Shown here: positions 8,569 to 16,936 of the stretch, piece after piece
How the letters are laid out: each line of letters starts with the position of its first letter
Position numbering within the stretch: position 1 is the first letter of the stretch
Source of the DNA: Burkholderiales bacterium
Lineage (GTDB): Bacteria > Pseudomonadota > Gammaproteobacteria > Burkholderiales > Nitrosomonadaceae
Assembly: GCA_024235735.1 (NCBI GenBank)
Contig: JACKLU010000006.1
Span: 62,001-126,000, forward strand
DNA length: 64,000 bases
Direction: 5' to 3'
Notes under the pieces: model-generated
Databases searched by the model: none
Seen by the model: the letters and a program-made list of their open reading frames with translations, nothing else
Told to the model about the DNA's origin: nothing
Program-made: the position numbers and the translations under genes

Positions 8569-9456
8569 TTAAGCGGCCACCGCGGAATTGGCCATGCGGG
8601 ATCTGGAAAAATATTGCAAGCAGGAATCGACGCTGAGAATCAAAATCAGCGCGCTTAAAAATAAAACCATGCCCGCGAATCCGTGCATGAATCCTTGTCC
8701 GGCTGCATCACCATAATGATAGGTAATCAATGTCAATGCCATAACGCGAATGACATTGGCAACGAATGAAATAGGAATAATCAGAATAGCCAGCGTGACA
8801 TTGCGAAATACCGACGAATGCTGCACAAGATTTAAATAAAACAAGCCCAGTGCTTCCAATGTCAGCAGTGTCTGCAATCCGGCGCACGCATCCGCCACCA
8901 GCAACTGGTATTGTCCGATTTGAAGAATAACGCCATTGCGCGCAATCGGATAATCCGCCCAGAATAGGATATGTTCAGCCACATAAGAAACCGCCATTTT
9001 CATCGGCATGGTTAACATACTGACAACCGGACCGGGAAGCGGAATCATAAACAATAAAAAGAACAATGGAAACCACAGTGTTTTCAGCGCAACGCCACCG
9101 CGAGTAATCAGCAGGACAGCGCAGAGGATTAAAATAAAGGAACCGATTTCAAAAACCAGTATGTGCTGGGAACGGCCGATACTATAGAGCATCATTGCCA
9201 GAACAAACACGACCCAGCCGCTGCTGGCGGCGGGCTGGCCTTCGCTGCGTCTGATCATTTCAGGCCACTTGCGATAAATCAACCAAAGGGAAAGCATCAG
9301 AATAATCGGGCCATGAATTTGTTCATCATTCGTCCACAATCCATTGGCGAGGTCATAAAAGGTCGGCAAATACAACACCATCAAACCGACTGCAACAGGA
9401 AGCCACAGTAAGGGCGTTTCTTTCAGGTTATCCCGGTATGTTGTGGTAAGCGGCAT
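8569..9456 (-). CDS. xrtB: Exosortase B
   Basis: 295 residues with eight or so hydrophobic helices. The proposed exosortase catalytic triad is present in order: Cys191 in ADACAGLQTLLTL, Arg237 in FVANVIRVMAL and His258 in GFMHGFAGM. Exosortases are inner-membrane cysteine transpeptidases thought to cut PEP-CTERM proteins at the C-terminal tripartite signal and attach them to the extracellular matrix. Likely substrates are encoded at 21529, 22809, 30728 and 31727. Type B is inferred from the surrounding EpsD-EpsG set and the separate EpsI. It overlaps no neighbour and is spaced 18 bp from epsG. Confidence 0.93.
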   Translation of the reverse strand: MPLTTTYRDNLKETPLLWLPVAVGLMVLYLPTFYDLANGLWTNDEQIHGPIILMLSLWLIYRKWPEMIRRSEGQPAASSGWVVFVLAMMLYSIGRSQHILVFEIGSFILILCAVLLITRGGVALKTLWFPLFFLLFMIPLPGPVVSMLTMPMKMAVSYVAEHILFWADYPIARNGVILQIGQYQLLVADACAGLQTLLTLEALGLFYLNLVQHSSVFRNVTLAILIIPISFVANVIRVMALTLITYHYGDAAGQGFMHGFAGMVLFLSALILILSVDSCLQYFSRSRMANSAVAA

Positions 9457-9474
9457 AATAATCCATCCGTTTCG

Positions 9475-10383
9475 TTAATAGTCAACAAGTACTGAACCGA
9501 TGATTTCGATACCGTTCCCGGTAATCTGTTGGCATACCGCGCTAACATCAGTCAGCCGTGATTGATTCCTGTGCACCACCAGCAATACGCAGCCTGAATA
9601 TTTAGCCACCATCAGTGCATCAGTGCTCTCAAGGAATGCGGGCGTATCATAGAAAATAATGTCAAACTGCCCGGTTAGATCTGTATTTAATGCATTAAAC
9701 GCTGACGCACTGAGCAGCTCCGAGGCATCCAACTGCACCGCGCCAGCCGCCAGAAGTGTCAAGTTAGGCAGTGCATCAATCGAAAACAATGCTTCACTCA
9801 GTGTGGTGCGATGCGTCAGCACATCGGACAACCCGCTTGAATTGTTCAAGTTAAAAATATGATGCACGGTTGGGTTTCTCATGTTGGCATCGACGAGCAA
9901 CGTTTTTTCCCCCACCTGCGAAAACAACGCAGCCAGATTAGCAGAGAAAAGACTCGCGCCGCAGTTCTGACTGATACCCGCCACCACCACGGTTTTCCTG
10001 CTGGATGGAAAACCGCGCAACAACAACTGTGTTCGCGCCGCACGGATCGATTCCGTCAATGCACTGTCAGGTTGCCGGATTACCGCCAGTTCAGGCGAGA
10101 GCTGCGCCGTCTCCTGCGATGAAACTGATGAATCCAGTTGAAACGTCAGCGCGCGTCGGATATCAGTGTCTGTAATCAATCCGGATTGTTTCGCGGCATC
10201 ACCGAACAGAATGTTCTGTTGTTTCTGCAACCGCAGTATTTTCTCGGTATCCTGCCGTGATAGCTTTCCCAGTTTCAGCAGAACCTGTCCAATCGGTTCA
10301 GCATAGCGCTGCGACACACCCTCCAGAAAGAGGTTTTTGCGCAAGTTATCAATTTCAATTAAAGGTAGTGCAAAGCTATTCAT
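9475..10383 (-). CDS. epsG: EpsG: chain-length tyrosine-kinase-like protein with MshEN-like N-terminus
   Basis: 302 residues from ATG 10383 (MNSFALPL). A longer reading overlaps epsF and lacks family similarity. Residues 30-53 and 59-82 are two 24-residue repeats with the spacing of the MshEN cyclic-di-GMP motif (G..hh..G.h....h...h..Q), but the leading Arg is missing. Residues 130-302 form a BY-kinase/ParA-like ATPase. The Walker A position reads AGISQNCGASL with Ala143 where Lys is expected, Walker A' is LLVDANMRNP, and Walker B is FDIIFYDTP (240-248). No Tyr-rich tail follows (it ends SVLVDY). It pairs with EpsF in polysaccharide length control. Kinase activity is doubtful. Confidence 0.9.
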   Translation of the reverse strand: MNSFALPLIEIDNLRKNLFLEGVSQRYAEPIGQVLLKLGKLSRQDTEKILRLQKQQNILFGDAAKQSGLITDTDIRRALTFQLDSSVSSQETAQLSPELAVIRQPDSALTESIRAARTQLLLRGFPSSRKTVVVAGISQNCGASLFSANLAALFSQVGEKTLLVDANMRNPTVHHIFNLNNSSGLSDVLTHRTTLSEALFSIDALPNLTLLAAGAVQLDASELLSASAFNALNTDLTGQFDIIFYDTPAFLESTDALMVAKYSGCVLLVVHRNQSRLTDVSAVCQQITGNGIEIIGSVLVDY

Positions 10384-10390
10384 TTGAATA

Positions 10391-11779
10391 TTATGAGGAT
10401 GCTGTGTTGTTGGCGTAGCGTAAGAATGGCGGTTTGAAACGCGCAAGACGCCCCACGCGGGGACACTGGCCACGCAAATCTACAGCACCCAAAACTGGCG
10501 CCTGCAATATAGCTTTCAGATCCTCGTCCGAGCGTACACGCCGGTCGAGCATTTCAACCAGCAAGCCGAAAAACATGCCCAGTAAACCGCCAAGAAAAAC
10601 GGACACAGCCAAATTCAGTTTCACATTGGGACTATCATGACTTGCCGGAATTACCGCCGGATCGAGTATCGATACACTTGATAGATTCGAGCGGCCTTCC
10701 AGACGAATTCTGTTGAGATACTGCAATGCGCTGTCATAAGCATGCTGTGCGCCTTCCGCTTCTCTCAGCAACAGTTTGAGTTCGTCCCGCACCTGCTGTA
10801 AAGCCAGCACTCTGGTTTTCTGCGCTTCCAGCGCCTCGCGGACTTCATTTTCTCGCATAATCGCACCGCGTGATGTTATTCGCGTGTGTTTCGCCAGCTC
10901 GGCCTTGAGCTTGGCTACTTGCGCCCTGGCGCCTTCATGCTCCGGATGATTAACGCCCAGGCGCTCCCCGGTATCGGCGAGCCTGGCTTCTGCTTGAACC
11001 AGATTTGCTTTGAGTCCGTTGATCAACGCGTTATTAACCACGCTGAGCTCACCCGCCGCACGATCACCCCCTCTTTCCACTGATCCCATAATCTCGTTCT
11101 GCGCCAGAACCAGTTTAGTGGACAGCTCATTTAATCGTCTGGTTTCAATATCAAGACGATTATCAACATCGACAATGCCTTCTTCCTGTTGAAAGCGCGA
11201 TACCTTGTTCTGCGCCTGCTCCAGCTTTTCGCGCAAGGCATTCAATTGATTTGACAGATAAGCTGAGGCCTGCTGTGAGGGCTCAACCGTAAGGCGAATA
11301 CTCATTTCCTGATAAGCAGCGGCGAATGCATTGGCTATCGCCGCCACAAACGCGGGATCGGTTCCCCTGAAACCGATGGTAATCACATTGCTTTCGCGTG
11401 AAGGTTCGATAGTCAGATTCTTGGTCAGCATAGCCGCCAGCCACTGCTGGATGCCGGTTTCCTCGCCACTGTTTTCAAACCGTTGGCGAATCGCTGGACT
11501 CTGATCCAGTTTAAGCCTGTCGACGACCATCAGCGCTGTCCGCGTGCTGCTTATCACATCCAGTTGCGTCGCCATAAAGCCATGCATCAATTGTATCGGT
11601 AAAGTATGTCCTGTCACTGGATCAACACCTTTATTGATCAGCAACACTGTCGTGGACGCTTTGTAGGATTTCGGCAGCAACAGGCTGACGGCCAGCGTCG
11701 TGAGTACGGTAACCAAAAAAACAAACAACACAATTTTATAGCGGGCCCGCAGAATACGGATAAATTGCAGCGGGTTCAT
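10391..11779 (-). CDS. epsF: EpsF: Wzz-type chain-length determinant protein
   Basis: 462 residues. A TM helix at about 16-36 (IVLFVFLVTVLTTLAVSLLL) begins the protein. A periplasmic coiled-coil domain (about 170-350, for example SNQLNALREKLEQAQNKVSRFQQEEG) follows. A second TM helix at about 400-420 (LNLAVSVFLGGLLGMFFGLL) is preceded by SILDPAVIPASHDSPN, the Pro-rich Wzz motif. Such proteins form inner-membrane oligomers that set polymer length and work with an EpsG-type ATPase, here 7 bp downstream. The short cytoplasmic tail (DRRVRSDEDLKAILQAPVLG) matches other EpsF proteins. Confidence 0.92.
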   Translation of the reverse strand: MNPLQFIRILRARYKIVLFVFLVTVLTTLAVSLLLPKSYKASTTVLLINKGVDPVTGHTLPIQLMHGFMATQLDVISSTRTALMVVDRLKLDQSPAIRQRFENSGEETGIQQWLAAMLTKNLTIEPSRESNVITIGFRGTDPAFVAAIANAFAAAYQEMSIRLTVEPSQQASAYLSNQLNALREKLEQAQNKVSRFQQEEGIVDVDNRLDIETRRLNELSTKLVLAQNEIMGSVERGGDRAAGELSVVNNALINGLKANLVQAEARLADTGERLGVNHPEHEGARAQVAKLKAELAKHTRITSRGAIMRENEVREALEAQKTRVLALQQVRDELKLLLREAEGAQHAYDSALQYLNRIRLEGRSNLSSVSILDPAVIPASHDSPNVKLNLAVSVFLGGLLGMFFGLLVEMLDRRVRSDEDLKAILQAPVLGAVDLRGQCPRVGRLARFKPPFLRYANNTASS

Positions 11780-11832
11780 TTATTTTTTTCCTGATTTCTT
11801 TTCATTGAATATATTCAGCATCCTGCCATTGG

Positions 11833-12681
11833 TCAGAACAGGCTTTCCTGAATATACACAACATCATCGGGTTGCACCAGATCATCGGGCTTTACCTTGA
11901 TCACTTGCAACGCACCATCAGCGCCCCGGCGCTGGATGCGGACACCACGCTCCGTACCGCGCACATTCAGTCCTCCGCCCGTTGACAGCGCCTGCACGAC
12001 GGTCATGTTCGGCTCCAGCCGGTAAAAACCTGGCCGCTGCACTTCGCCATAGATGTAAAAACGAGGCGCCGCCGCCACGTAAATCAGGTCTCCGCCGCGT
12101 ATTGTCCGGTTCATCGTCATGTCACCGGATTGAAAAATTGTAAGAATATTGATTTCATCCTTGACAAAGACTTCCCGGTCCGCACGTATCAATGTCACGA
12201 TATTCCCGCCATCCGGACTGATGCCGCCCGCCATGGCCAATACATCCGTTAAACTGCGCTGACCGTCTATGGGATAACGCCCCTGGTTACGGACATGCCC
12301 GAGCACCGAAATCTGTTGGCTGTACAGCGCTGAAGTCAAAATAGTAACCTGCGGTTTCCGCAGATAACCTTCATTCTCGAGTCGACTGGCTAATTTTCTC
12401 TCGGCTTCGCTGGGTGTCAATCCTTCGATGATGAATTCGCCCAGCAAAGGAAAAGTGATTTTTCCATGTTCGCTGACCTTGGTTTCCAGTGTCAGATCCG
12501 GACTGCCATAGACAAGAATTTTGAGCACATCGCCCGGTCCAAACTGACTCTTATTGATTTCGCTCTGTTCAGCATGGCTATGAGCTGCTGAAAAAAACAA
12601 CAGAAAAAACGGTACGAGCAGAACACAAATTTTACAAATTATTTTTCTCTCACCCACAATACAACCGCACGCGTTATACAT
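11833..12681 (-). CDS. epsE: EpsE: polysaccharide export outer-membrane protein (Wza-like)
   Basis: 282 residues with a signal peptide ending near AAHSHAEQ. The polysaccharide export motif YGSPDLTLETKVSEHGKITFPLLGE and the following ERKLASRLENEGYL form the PES domain, then two SLBB-type segments (ISVLGHVRNQGRYPIDGQRSLTDVLAMAGGIS and IYGEVQRPGFYRLEPNMTVVQALSTGGGLN). It would form the outer-membrane export channel. A Cys at 18 (KICVLL) is not in a convincing lipobox, so lipidation is uncertain. It is second in the eps operon, 24 bp after epsD. Confidence 0.92.
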   Translation of the reverse strand: MYNACGCIVGERKIICKICVLLVPFFLLFFSAAHSHAEQSEINKSQFGPGDVLKILVYGSPDLTLETKVSEHGKITFPLLGEFIIEGLTPSEAERKLASRLENEGYLRKPQVTILTSALYSQQISVLGHVRNQGRYPIDGQRSLTDVLAMAGGISPDGGNIVTLIRADREVFVKDEINILTIFQSGDMTMNRTIRGGDLIYVAAAPRFYIYGEVQRPGFYRLEPNMTVVQALSTGGGLNVRGTERGVRIQRRGADGALQVIKVKPDDLVQPDDVVYIQESLF

Positions 12682-12705
12682 TATTGTTTAACAACCTGTT
12701 AATCA

Positions 12706-13692
12706 TTACTTCAGGCCACTGATTCCCCGTTCAATTGATTCATTCTGGAGCAATACGTTATCCAATGCCGCAGCATCATCCTGCTGACCAACCAGCGGCA
12801 GCATCGCCGGCGGCTGCTCGGCAGCCGCATTGTCAGCTACGGCCGTATCCTGCGTGACATGCAGATATTCGATATTTGCAGCCGCGCGCAGCCGCGACAC
12901 TTCGGCTTGCATTGTTTCGCGGCGTTTAATATTGAGCAGATGCGCCACGATCTGAGGTTTGATAGCTTCAAGGGTAACCGGATCCGCTTCAATATTTTTA
13001 ATCATAATGAACAAACCGGTTGCATTCTCATCCATCAAAAACATTTCGCCTTTGGTGGCTTTTTCCAGCCTTGCATTCAATTGTGGCGACAACTCCGTGG
13101 CCGTTCTTATCAATTCATCGCGCAAGTAAGAAATTTGCTGCTTGTCGAGCCATTGCGCCACATCACTGAGCGTTTTGGCGGATTGAATGACTTTTTGCAA
13201 ATCCTCGTTCATGCGGTTGGCCGGGAATCGCAAAAAAGCCAGCGTGTATTTTTTTCGCTGCGCGAAAAGTCCGGGATATTCCTCGTAAAACTGATTTATC
13301 TCGGCATCCGATGGATTGCCAATCTGACTCAACGTGGTTTGCATGTATGACTGCGCGATAATCTGCTTCTTAGCACGCTCTATCGCCCGCATGACGTTTG
13401 GCGAACGGTCAAGTTTATTCTGCTGGGCTTCCGCCACCATGAGTTGAAGATCAATCATTGACTCCAGCAGTTGCTTTTTTGCCTGCTCAAGCTGATCCGC
13501 CTGAACCCTGGCGCGACTCAGCTCATCGTTCAACTGAATGACCGTAATTTCTTCGCCATTGACACGCACCAGGGATTGCCCTGGCTCAGTACTGGCGGGC
13601 TCCCCGCCACAGGCCGAAACAATCAAGGCCAATCCAGGAATCAACGCTTTGCTTACAAAAAACCTGCTCGACGAGACAAAAATTTTTCTCAT
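12706..13692 (-). CDS. epsD: EpsD: peptidyl-prolyl cis-trans isomerase-like lipoprotein
   Basis: 328 residues from ATG 13692; a TTG three codons upstream is less likely. The lipobox LIVSACG gives a lipidated Cys. The body resembles the SurA/PpiC chaperone layout: VNGEEITVIQLNDELS, a helical segment rich in Gln/Lys (EQAKKQLLESMIDLQLMVAEAQ) and GNPSDAEINQFYEEYPGLFAQRKKYTLAFL. The C-terminal parvulin part is short and probably degenerate. EpsD family members precede epsE in exosortase B loci and may help fold or assemble the export machinery. It is the first gene of the eight-gene eps operon and is served by the divergent promoter at 13796-13869. Confidence 0.87.
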   Translation of the reverse strand: MRKIFVSSSRFFVSKALIPGLALIVSACGGEPASTEPGQSLVRVNGEEITVIQLNDELSRARVQADQLEQAKKQLLESMIDLQLMVAEAQQNKLDRSPNVMRAIERAKKQIIAQSYMQTTLSQIGNPSDAEINQFYEEYPGLFAQRKKYTLAFLRFPANRMNEDLQKVIQSAKTLSDVAQWLDKQQISYLRDELIRTATELSPQLNARLEKATKGEMFLMDENATGLFIMIKNIEADPVTLEAIKPQIVAHLLNIKRRETMQAEVSRLRAAANIEYLHVTQDTAVADNAAAEQPPAMLPLVGQQDDAAALDNVLLQNESIERGISGLK

Positions 13693-13795
13693 ATTACTCA
13701 AAATTAAAATAATGAAACCATCCTAATTGCCAGCCACTGACAAATCAGATTGGATAGCCGGAAACTTGATTATGGAAGACCAGGAGGCTGGCGCT

Positions 13796-13869
13796 ATTAT
13801 CAGCGCTAACCGCATATATTTCAATGCGACAATATGTCGCAGCTCATTTCGGCTTTTTGTTGATATAGT
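13796..13869. promoter_or_regulatory. Bidirectional promoter with central operator (site b)
   Basis: The palindrome TGCGACAATATGTCGCA at 13825-13841 is the best-formed operator of the window. On the minus strand TTGAAA directly abuts it and GATAAT follows at 13801-13796 (17-bp spacer), driving epsD. On the plus strand TATAGT at 13864-13869 starts 23 bp after it, driving rfbA. One regulator bound here could control both halves of the EPS locus. Confidence 0.65.
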
Positions 13870-13920
13870 ACAGTCCCTGTAATTTTTATCAGCCGCTAAC
13901 AGGCTGTTGCAAAAAGAAAA

Positions 13921-14844
13921 ATGAAGGCCAAAGAAACTCAAAGCAAGCCGGAATCGGTCTGCAAACCGCACAGAAAAGGAATCATACTCGCAGGCGGATC
14001 AGGCACCCGGCTTTATCCTGTCACGCGGGTAACCTCGAAACAATTATTGCCGGTTTTTGACAAACCGATGATCTATTATCCACTCAGTACCCTGATGCTG
14101 GCTGGCATTCGGGATTTTCTGGTTATATCCACACCACTGGATACGCCACAATATGAACGCTTACTGGGAGACGGGCATCAATGGGGTATCAATATCACCT
14201 ATGCTGTTCAACCAACACCAGGTGGACTGGCGCAAGCTTTTATTATTGGCGAATCCTATCTCGGCAACGATTATTCAGCGCTGATTCTGGGCGATAATAT
14301 TTTTCATGGACACGATCTTCATCATTTGCTGGATAACGCGATGAATCGCCCTTCTGGCGCAAGTATTTTTGCATACCATGTGCTTGATCCGGAACGCTAC
14401 GGCGTCGTTGAATTTGATTCGCAAGAGCGCGTTGTCAATCTCGAAGAAAAGCCACAGTCTCCAAAATCCAATTACGCTGTCACAGGATTGTATTTTTATG
14501 ATCAGCGCGTCATCGATTTCGCCAAAGCTATCCGTCCTTCTCATCGCAATGAACTGGAAATTACCGATATTAACCGAATTTACCTGGAACAAGCCTCACT
14601 GCATGCTGAGATAATGGGACGCGGTTACGCATGGCTCGACACAGGAACGCATGAATCGCTGCTGGAAGCCAGTCATTTTGTTGCCACGATTGAACACCGC
14701 CAGGGACTCAAGATTGCCTGCCCCGAAGAAATCGCTTTTAAACAACAATGGATCGATGCAGCGCAGCTTGAGGTCTTGGCAACCCCTCTCACAGGCAATG
14801 GATACGGAAAGTACCTGATGCAGGTGTTAAAACACAAAAAATAG
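13921..14844 (+). CDS. rfbA: Glucose-1-phosphate thymidylyltransferase
   Basis: 307 residues, normal for RmlA. The nucleotidyltransferase signature GIILAGGSGTRLYPVTRVTSKQLLPVFDKPMIYYP is complete, with LILGDNIFHG (metal-binding Asp) and GYAWLDTGTHESLLEAS. It makes dTDP-glucose from dTTP and glucose-1-phosphate, the first step toward dTDP-rhamnose and other dTDP-deoxysugars. The partner genes rfbB, rfbC and rfbD are not in the window. About 20 extra residues precede the family start. It heads a plus-strand operon with the CysN/CysC fusion and the DHH phosphoesterase, and is divergent from epsD. Confidence 0.95.
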   Translation: MKAKETQSKPESVCKPHRKGIILAGGSGTRLYPVTRVTSKQLLPVFDKPMIYYPLSTLMLAGIRDFLVISTPLDTPQYERLLGDGHQWGINITYAVQPTPGGLAQAFIIGESYLGNDYSALILGDNIFHGHDLHHLLDNAMNRPSGASIFAYHVLDPERYGVVEFDSQERVVNLEEKPQSPKSNYAVTGLYFYDQRVIDFAKAIRPSHRNELEITDINRIYLEQASLHAEIMGRGYAWLDTGTHESLLEASHFVATIEHRQGLKIACPEEIAFKQQWIDAAQLEVLATPLTGNGYGKYLMQVLKHKK

Positions 14845-14931
14845 CGCATAATCCGGAATAGCAGTTTGCGACAACCTGTTAATGACAACCGCTCGCCAAC
14901 CCCGGAATAGATTTCAATAAACAGCTATACC

Positions 14932-15849
14932 ATGACCGTTGAAAATTCCTCTGCAACCGCCAATCAGTTCGAGGCTGACCTGCTGTGGGCCAGCGAACAA
15001 CCGCTGATACCCGGACGGCAGTATCAGATTAAATTTGCTTCTCAGCAGACAACCGCCACAGTGACAGCGATTAAATACCGGATGGATAGCCATTCCGGAG
15101 CACGTCTGGCTGCACGAACACTGCATGCGAAGGAAGCCGGCAGAGTTTATTTGTATACAGACGAATTTTTGTTATTTGAAGATCTGAATAGCGAGAACAA
15201 TCTGAATTTTCTGCTGACTGACTGGCAGACTAACGAAACGCTTGGCACGGGCACCATCGATTTTGTATTGCGCCGCGCCACTAATCTTAAATGGCAAGCG
15301 TTGACCATTGATAAAGCAGCCCGGTCAGCACAAAAACAACAAACCCCGAAATGCATATGGTTCACTGGCTTGTCCGGCTCGGGAAAATCGACAATCGCCA
15401 ACTTATTGGAAAAACAGCTCCACCAGGATAACCGGCATACGTACTTACTCGATGGTGACAATATCCGGCATGGTTTGTGCCGCGATCTCGGTTTTACGGA
15501 TGCTGATCGCGTCGAGAATATCCGTCGCGTTGCTGAAGTAGCCCGGCTCATGGTCGATGCAGGACTGATTGTGCTGGTCAGCTTTATCTCTCCTTTTCGC
15601 AGCGAACGCCGCATGGCCCGCGAATTATTTGCGGCGGATGAATTTATAGAGGTTTTTATTGATACACAATTAGCTGAATGCGAGCGCCGCGATGTAAAAG
15701 GTCTTTATGCCAAAGCACGCAGTGGCGCGTTAAGAAATTTTACCGGTATCGACAGTCCCTACGAACCGCCGGAATCGCCGGAAATCCATATTCAGACCGC
15801 TCTGTTATCACCACAGGCAGCGGTTATGGACATATTGAAACATTTGTAA
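14932..15849 (+). CDS. cysC: Adenylylsulfate kinase fused to a CysN C-terminal-like domain, no GTPase domain
   Basis: 305 residues. Residues 140-305 are APS kinase: P-loop GLSGSGKST (146-154), LLDGDNIRHGLCRDLGF, FISPFRSERRMAR and GLYAKARSG. It phosphorylates APS to PAPS. Residues 10-115 (FEADLLWASEQPLIPGRQYQIKF ... DEFLLFEDLNSENN ... TLGTGTID) resemble the beta-barrel C-terminal part of CysN, the large ATP-sulfurylase subunit, but the GTPase domain that should precede it is absent. It therefore looks like a NodQ/CysNC fusion with its front removed. Standing in an EPS operon with a DHH phosphoesterase, and with a sulfotransferase in the same locus, it probably serves sulfation rather than cysteine synthesis. 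Confidence 0.88.
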   Translation: MTVENSSATANQFEADLLWASEQPLIPGRQYQIKFASQQTTATVTAIKYRMDSHSGARLAARTLHAKEAGRVYLYTDEFLLFEDLNSENNLNFLLTDWQTNETLGTGTIDFVLRRATNLKWQALTIDKAARSAQKQQTPKCIWFTGLSGSGKSTIANLLEKQLHQDNRHTYLLDGDNIRHGLCRDLGFTDADRVENIRRVAEVARLMVDAGLIVLVSFISPFRSERRMARELFAADEFIEVFIDTQLAECERRDVKGLYAKARSGALRNFTGIDSPYEPPESPEIHIQTALLSPQAAVMDILKHL

Positions 15850-15874
15850 AAATCGAATTCTGATATCAACCACC

Positions 15875-16840
15875 ATGCACTACATTGACGTCTTTAATGG
15901 CGACGCCGATGGCATTTGCGCACTGATACAGTTACGCAAAACCAGTCCACAGCAGGCACAGCTTGTCACCGGCGTAAAACGCGACATCAATCTGCTCAAA
16001 TATGTTGAAGCAACACCAGAACATCACATCAGCGTATTGGACATCTCATTTGACAAAAATCGGCAAGATATATCACGTCTATTGAATCAAGGCGCTTCCA
16101 TTGAATACTTTGACCATCATTACCGTGGCGAGCCGGTACAACATCCGAGGCTGCAAACGTTTATCGATGACCAATCATCCACCCTGTGCACCGGTTTGAT
16201 CGTTGATCAGCATATAGGCGGAAAATTCCGTGCATGGGCGCTGGTTGCGGCTTTTGGGGATAACCTGAATGCCCCGGCCTGGTCATTGGGCAAGCAATCG
16301 GGATTCAGTGATGAATCCCTGACCATGCTTCAGCGTCTCGGCATGTATATCAACTACAACAGCTATGGCGGCAGTCTTTCCGATCTGTTTTTTCACCCAG
16401 ATGTACTGTATCAGCATTTACAACCATTTGATTCGCCATTGGATTTTATGGCTGAAGATACCTTTATCCACAACACATTGGACACGGGTTACAAGGAAGA
16501 TATCGCGAAAGCAAAAGCCAGCGCCTATCTTTATCAATCAGCGACCGCAGCGGTAGTTTTTTTACACAATGAAAAATGGGCGCGCCGGGTCAGCGGTGTA
16601 TACATCAACGAACTGGCCAACCAATATCCTGAGCGTGCGCATGCTGTCATTACCGAAAACAGCGACAATACGTGCACTGTCAGCATACGTAAACCACTTG
16701 ACCGGGAAACAATGCCCGCCGATCAGCTGGCCCGCCAGTTTGCATCGGGTGGCGGACGAAAAAGCGCCGCGGGTATCAATGCACTGCATACTGATCAAAC
16801 AGGTCAATTTATTGAAGCATTTAAAAAATATTTTTCCTGA
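15875..16840 (+). CDS. DHH family phosphoesterase, possible PAP phosphatase
   Basis: 321 residues. The DHH metal-binding motifs are in order: FNGDADGICAL, VLDISFDKN and YFDHHYRG, with the DHHA1 glycine motif GGGRKSAAGINAL at the end. DHH proteins such as NrnA hydrolyse short RNAs and 3'-phosphoadenosine 5'-phosphate (PAP). Lying 25 bp after the PAPS-forming kinase gene, this one could recycle the PAP left by sulfotransferases. That is an inference from context; nanoRNase or another substrate is possible. The mid-region VAAFGDNLNAPAW is typical of a subset of DHH proteins. Confidence 0.8.
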   Translation: MHYIDVFNGDADGICALIQLRKTSPQQAQLVTGVKRDINLLKYVEATPEHHISVLDISFDKNRQDISRLLNQGASIEYFDHHYRGEPVQHPRLQTFIDDQSSTLCTGLIVDQHIGGKFRAWALVAAFGDNLNAPAWSLGKQSGFSDESLTMLQRLGMYINYNSYGGSLSDLFFHPDVLYQHLQPFDSPLDFMAEDTFIHNTLDTGYKEDIAKAKASAYLYQSATAAVVFLHNEKWARRVSGVYINELANQYPERAHAVITENSDNTCTVSIRKPLDRETMPADQLARQFASGGGRKSAAGINALHTDQTGQFIEAFKKYFS

Positions 16841-16936
16841 CGCTGCCGTATATCAATCCATGCAGAAACCGGCCCCTGGTGTGCCGCGTTCGCATTAAAA
16901 ATCCTTGACTGCTTGACATACTTGAATCAGGTAGCA

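Noticed and set aside
14867..14883. TGCGACAACCTGTTAAT between rfbA and the kinase fusion, a half-site
   Set aside because: The right arm is lost and no clear -10 box follows at the usual distance; similar aacaacctgttaa strings occur between other eps genes.
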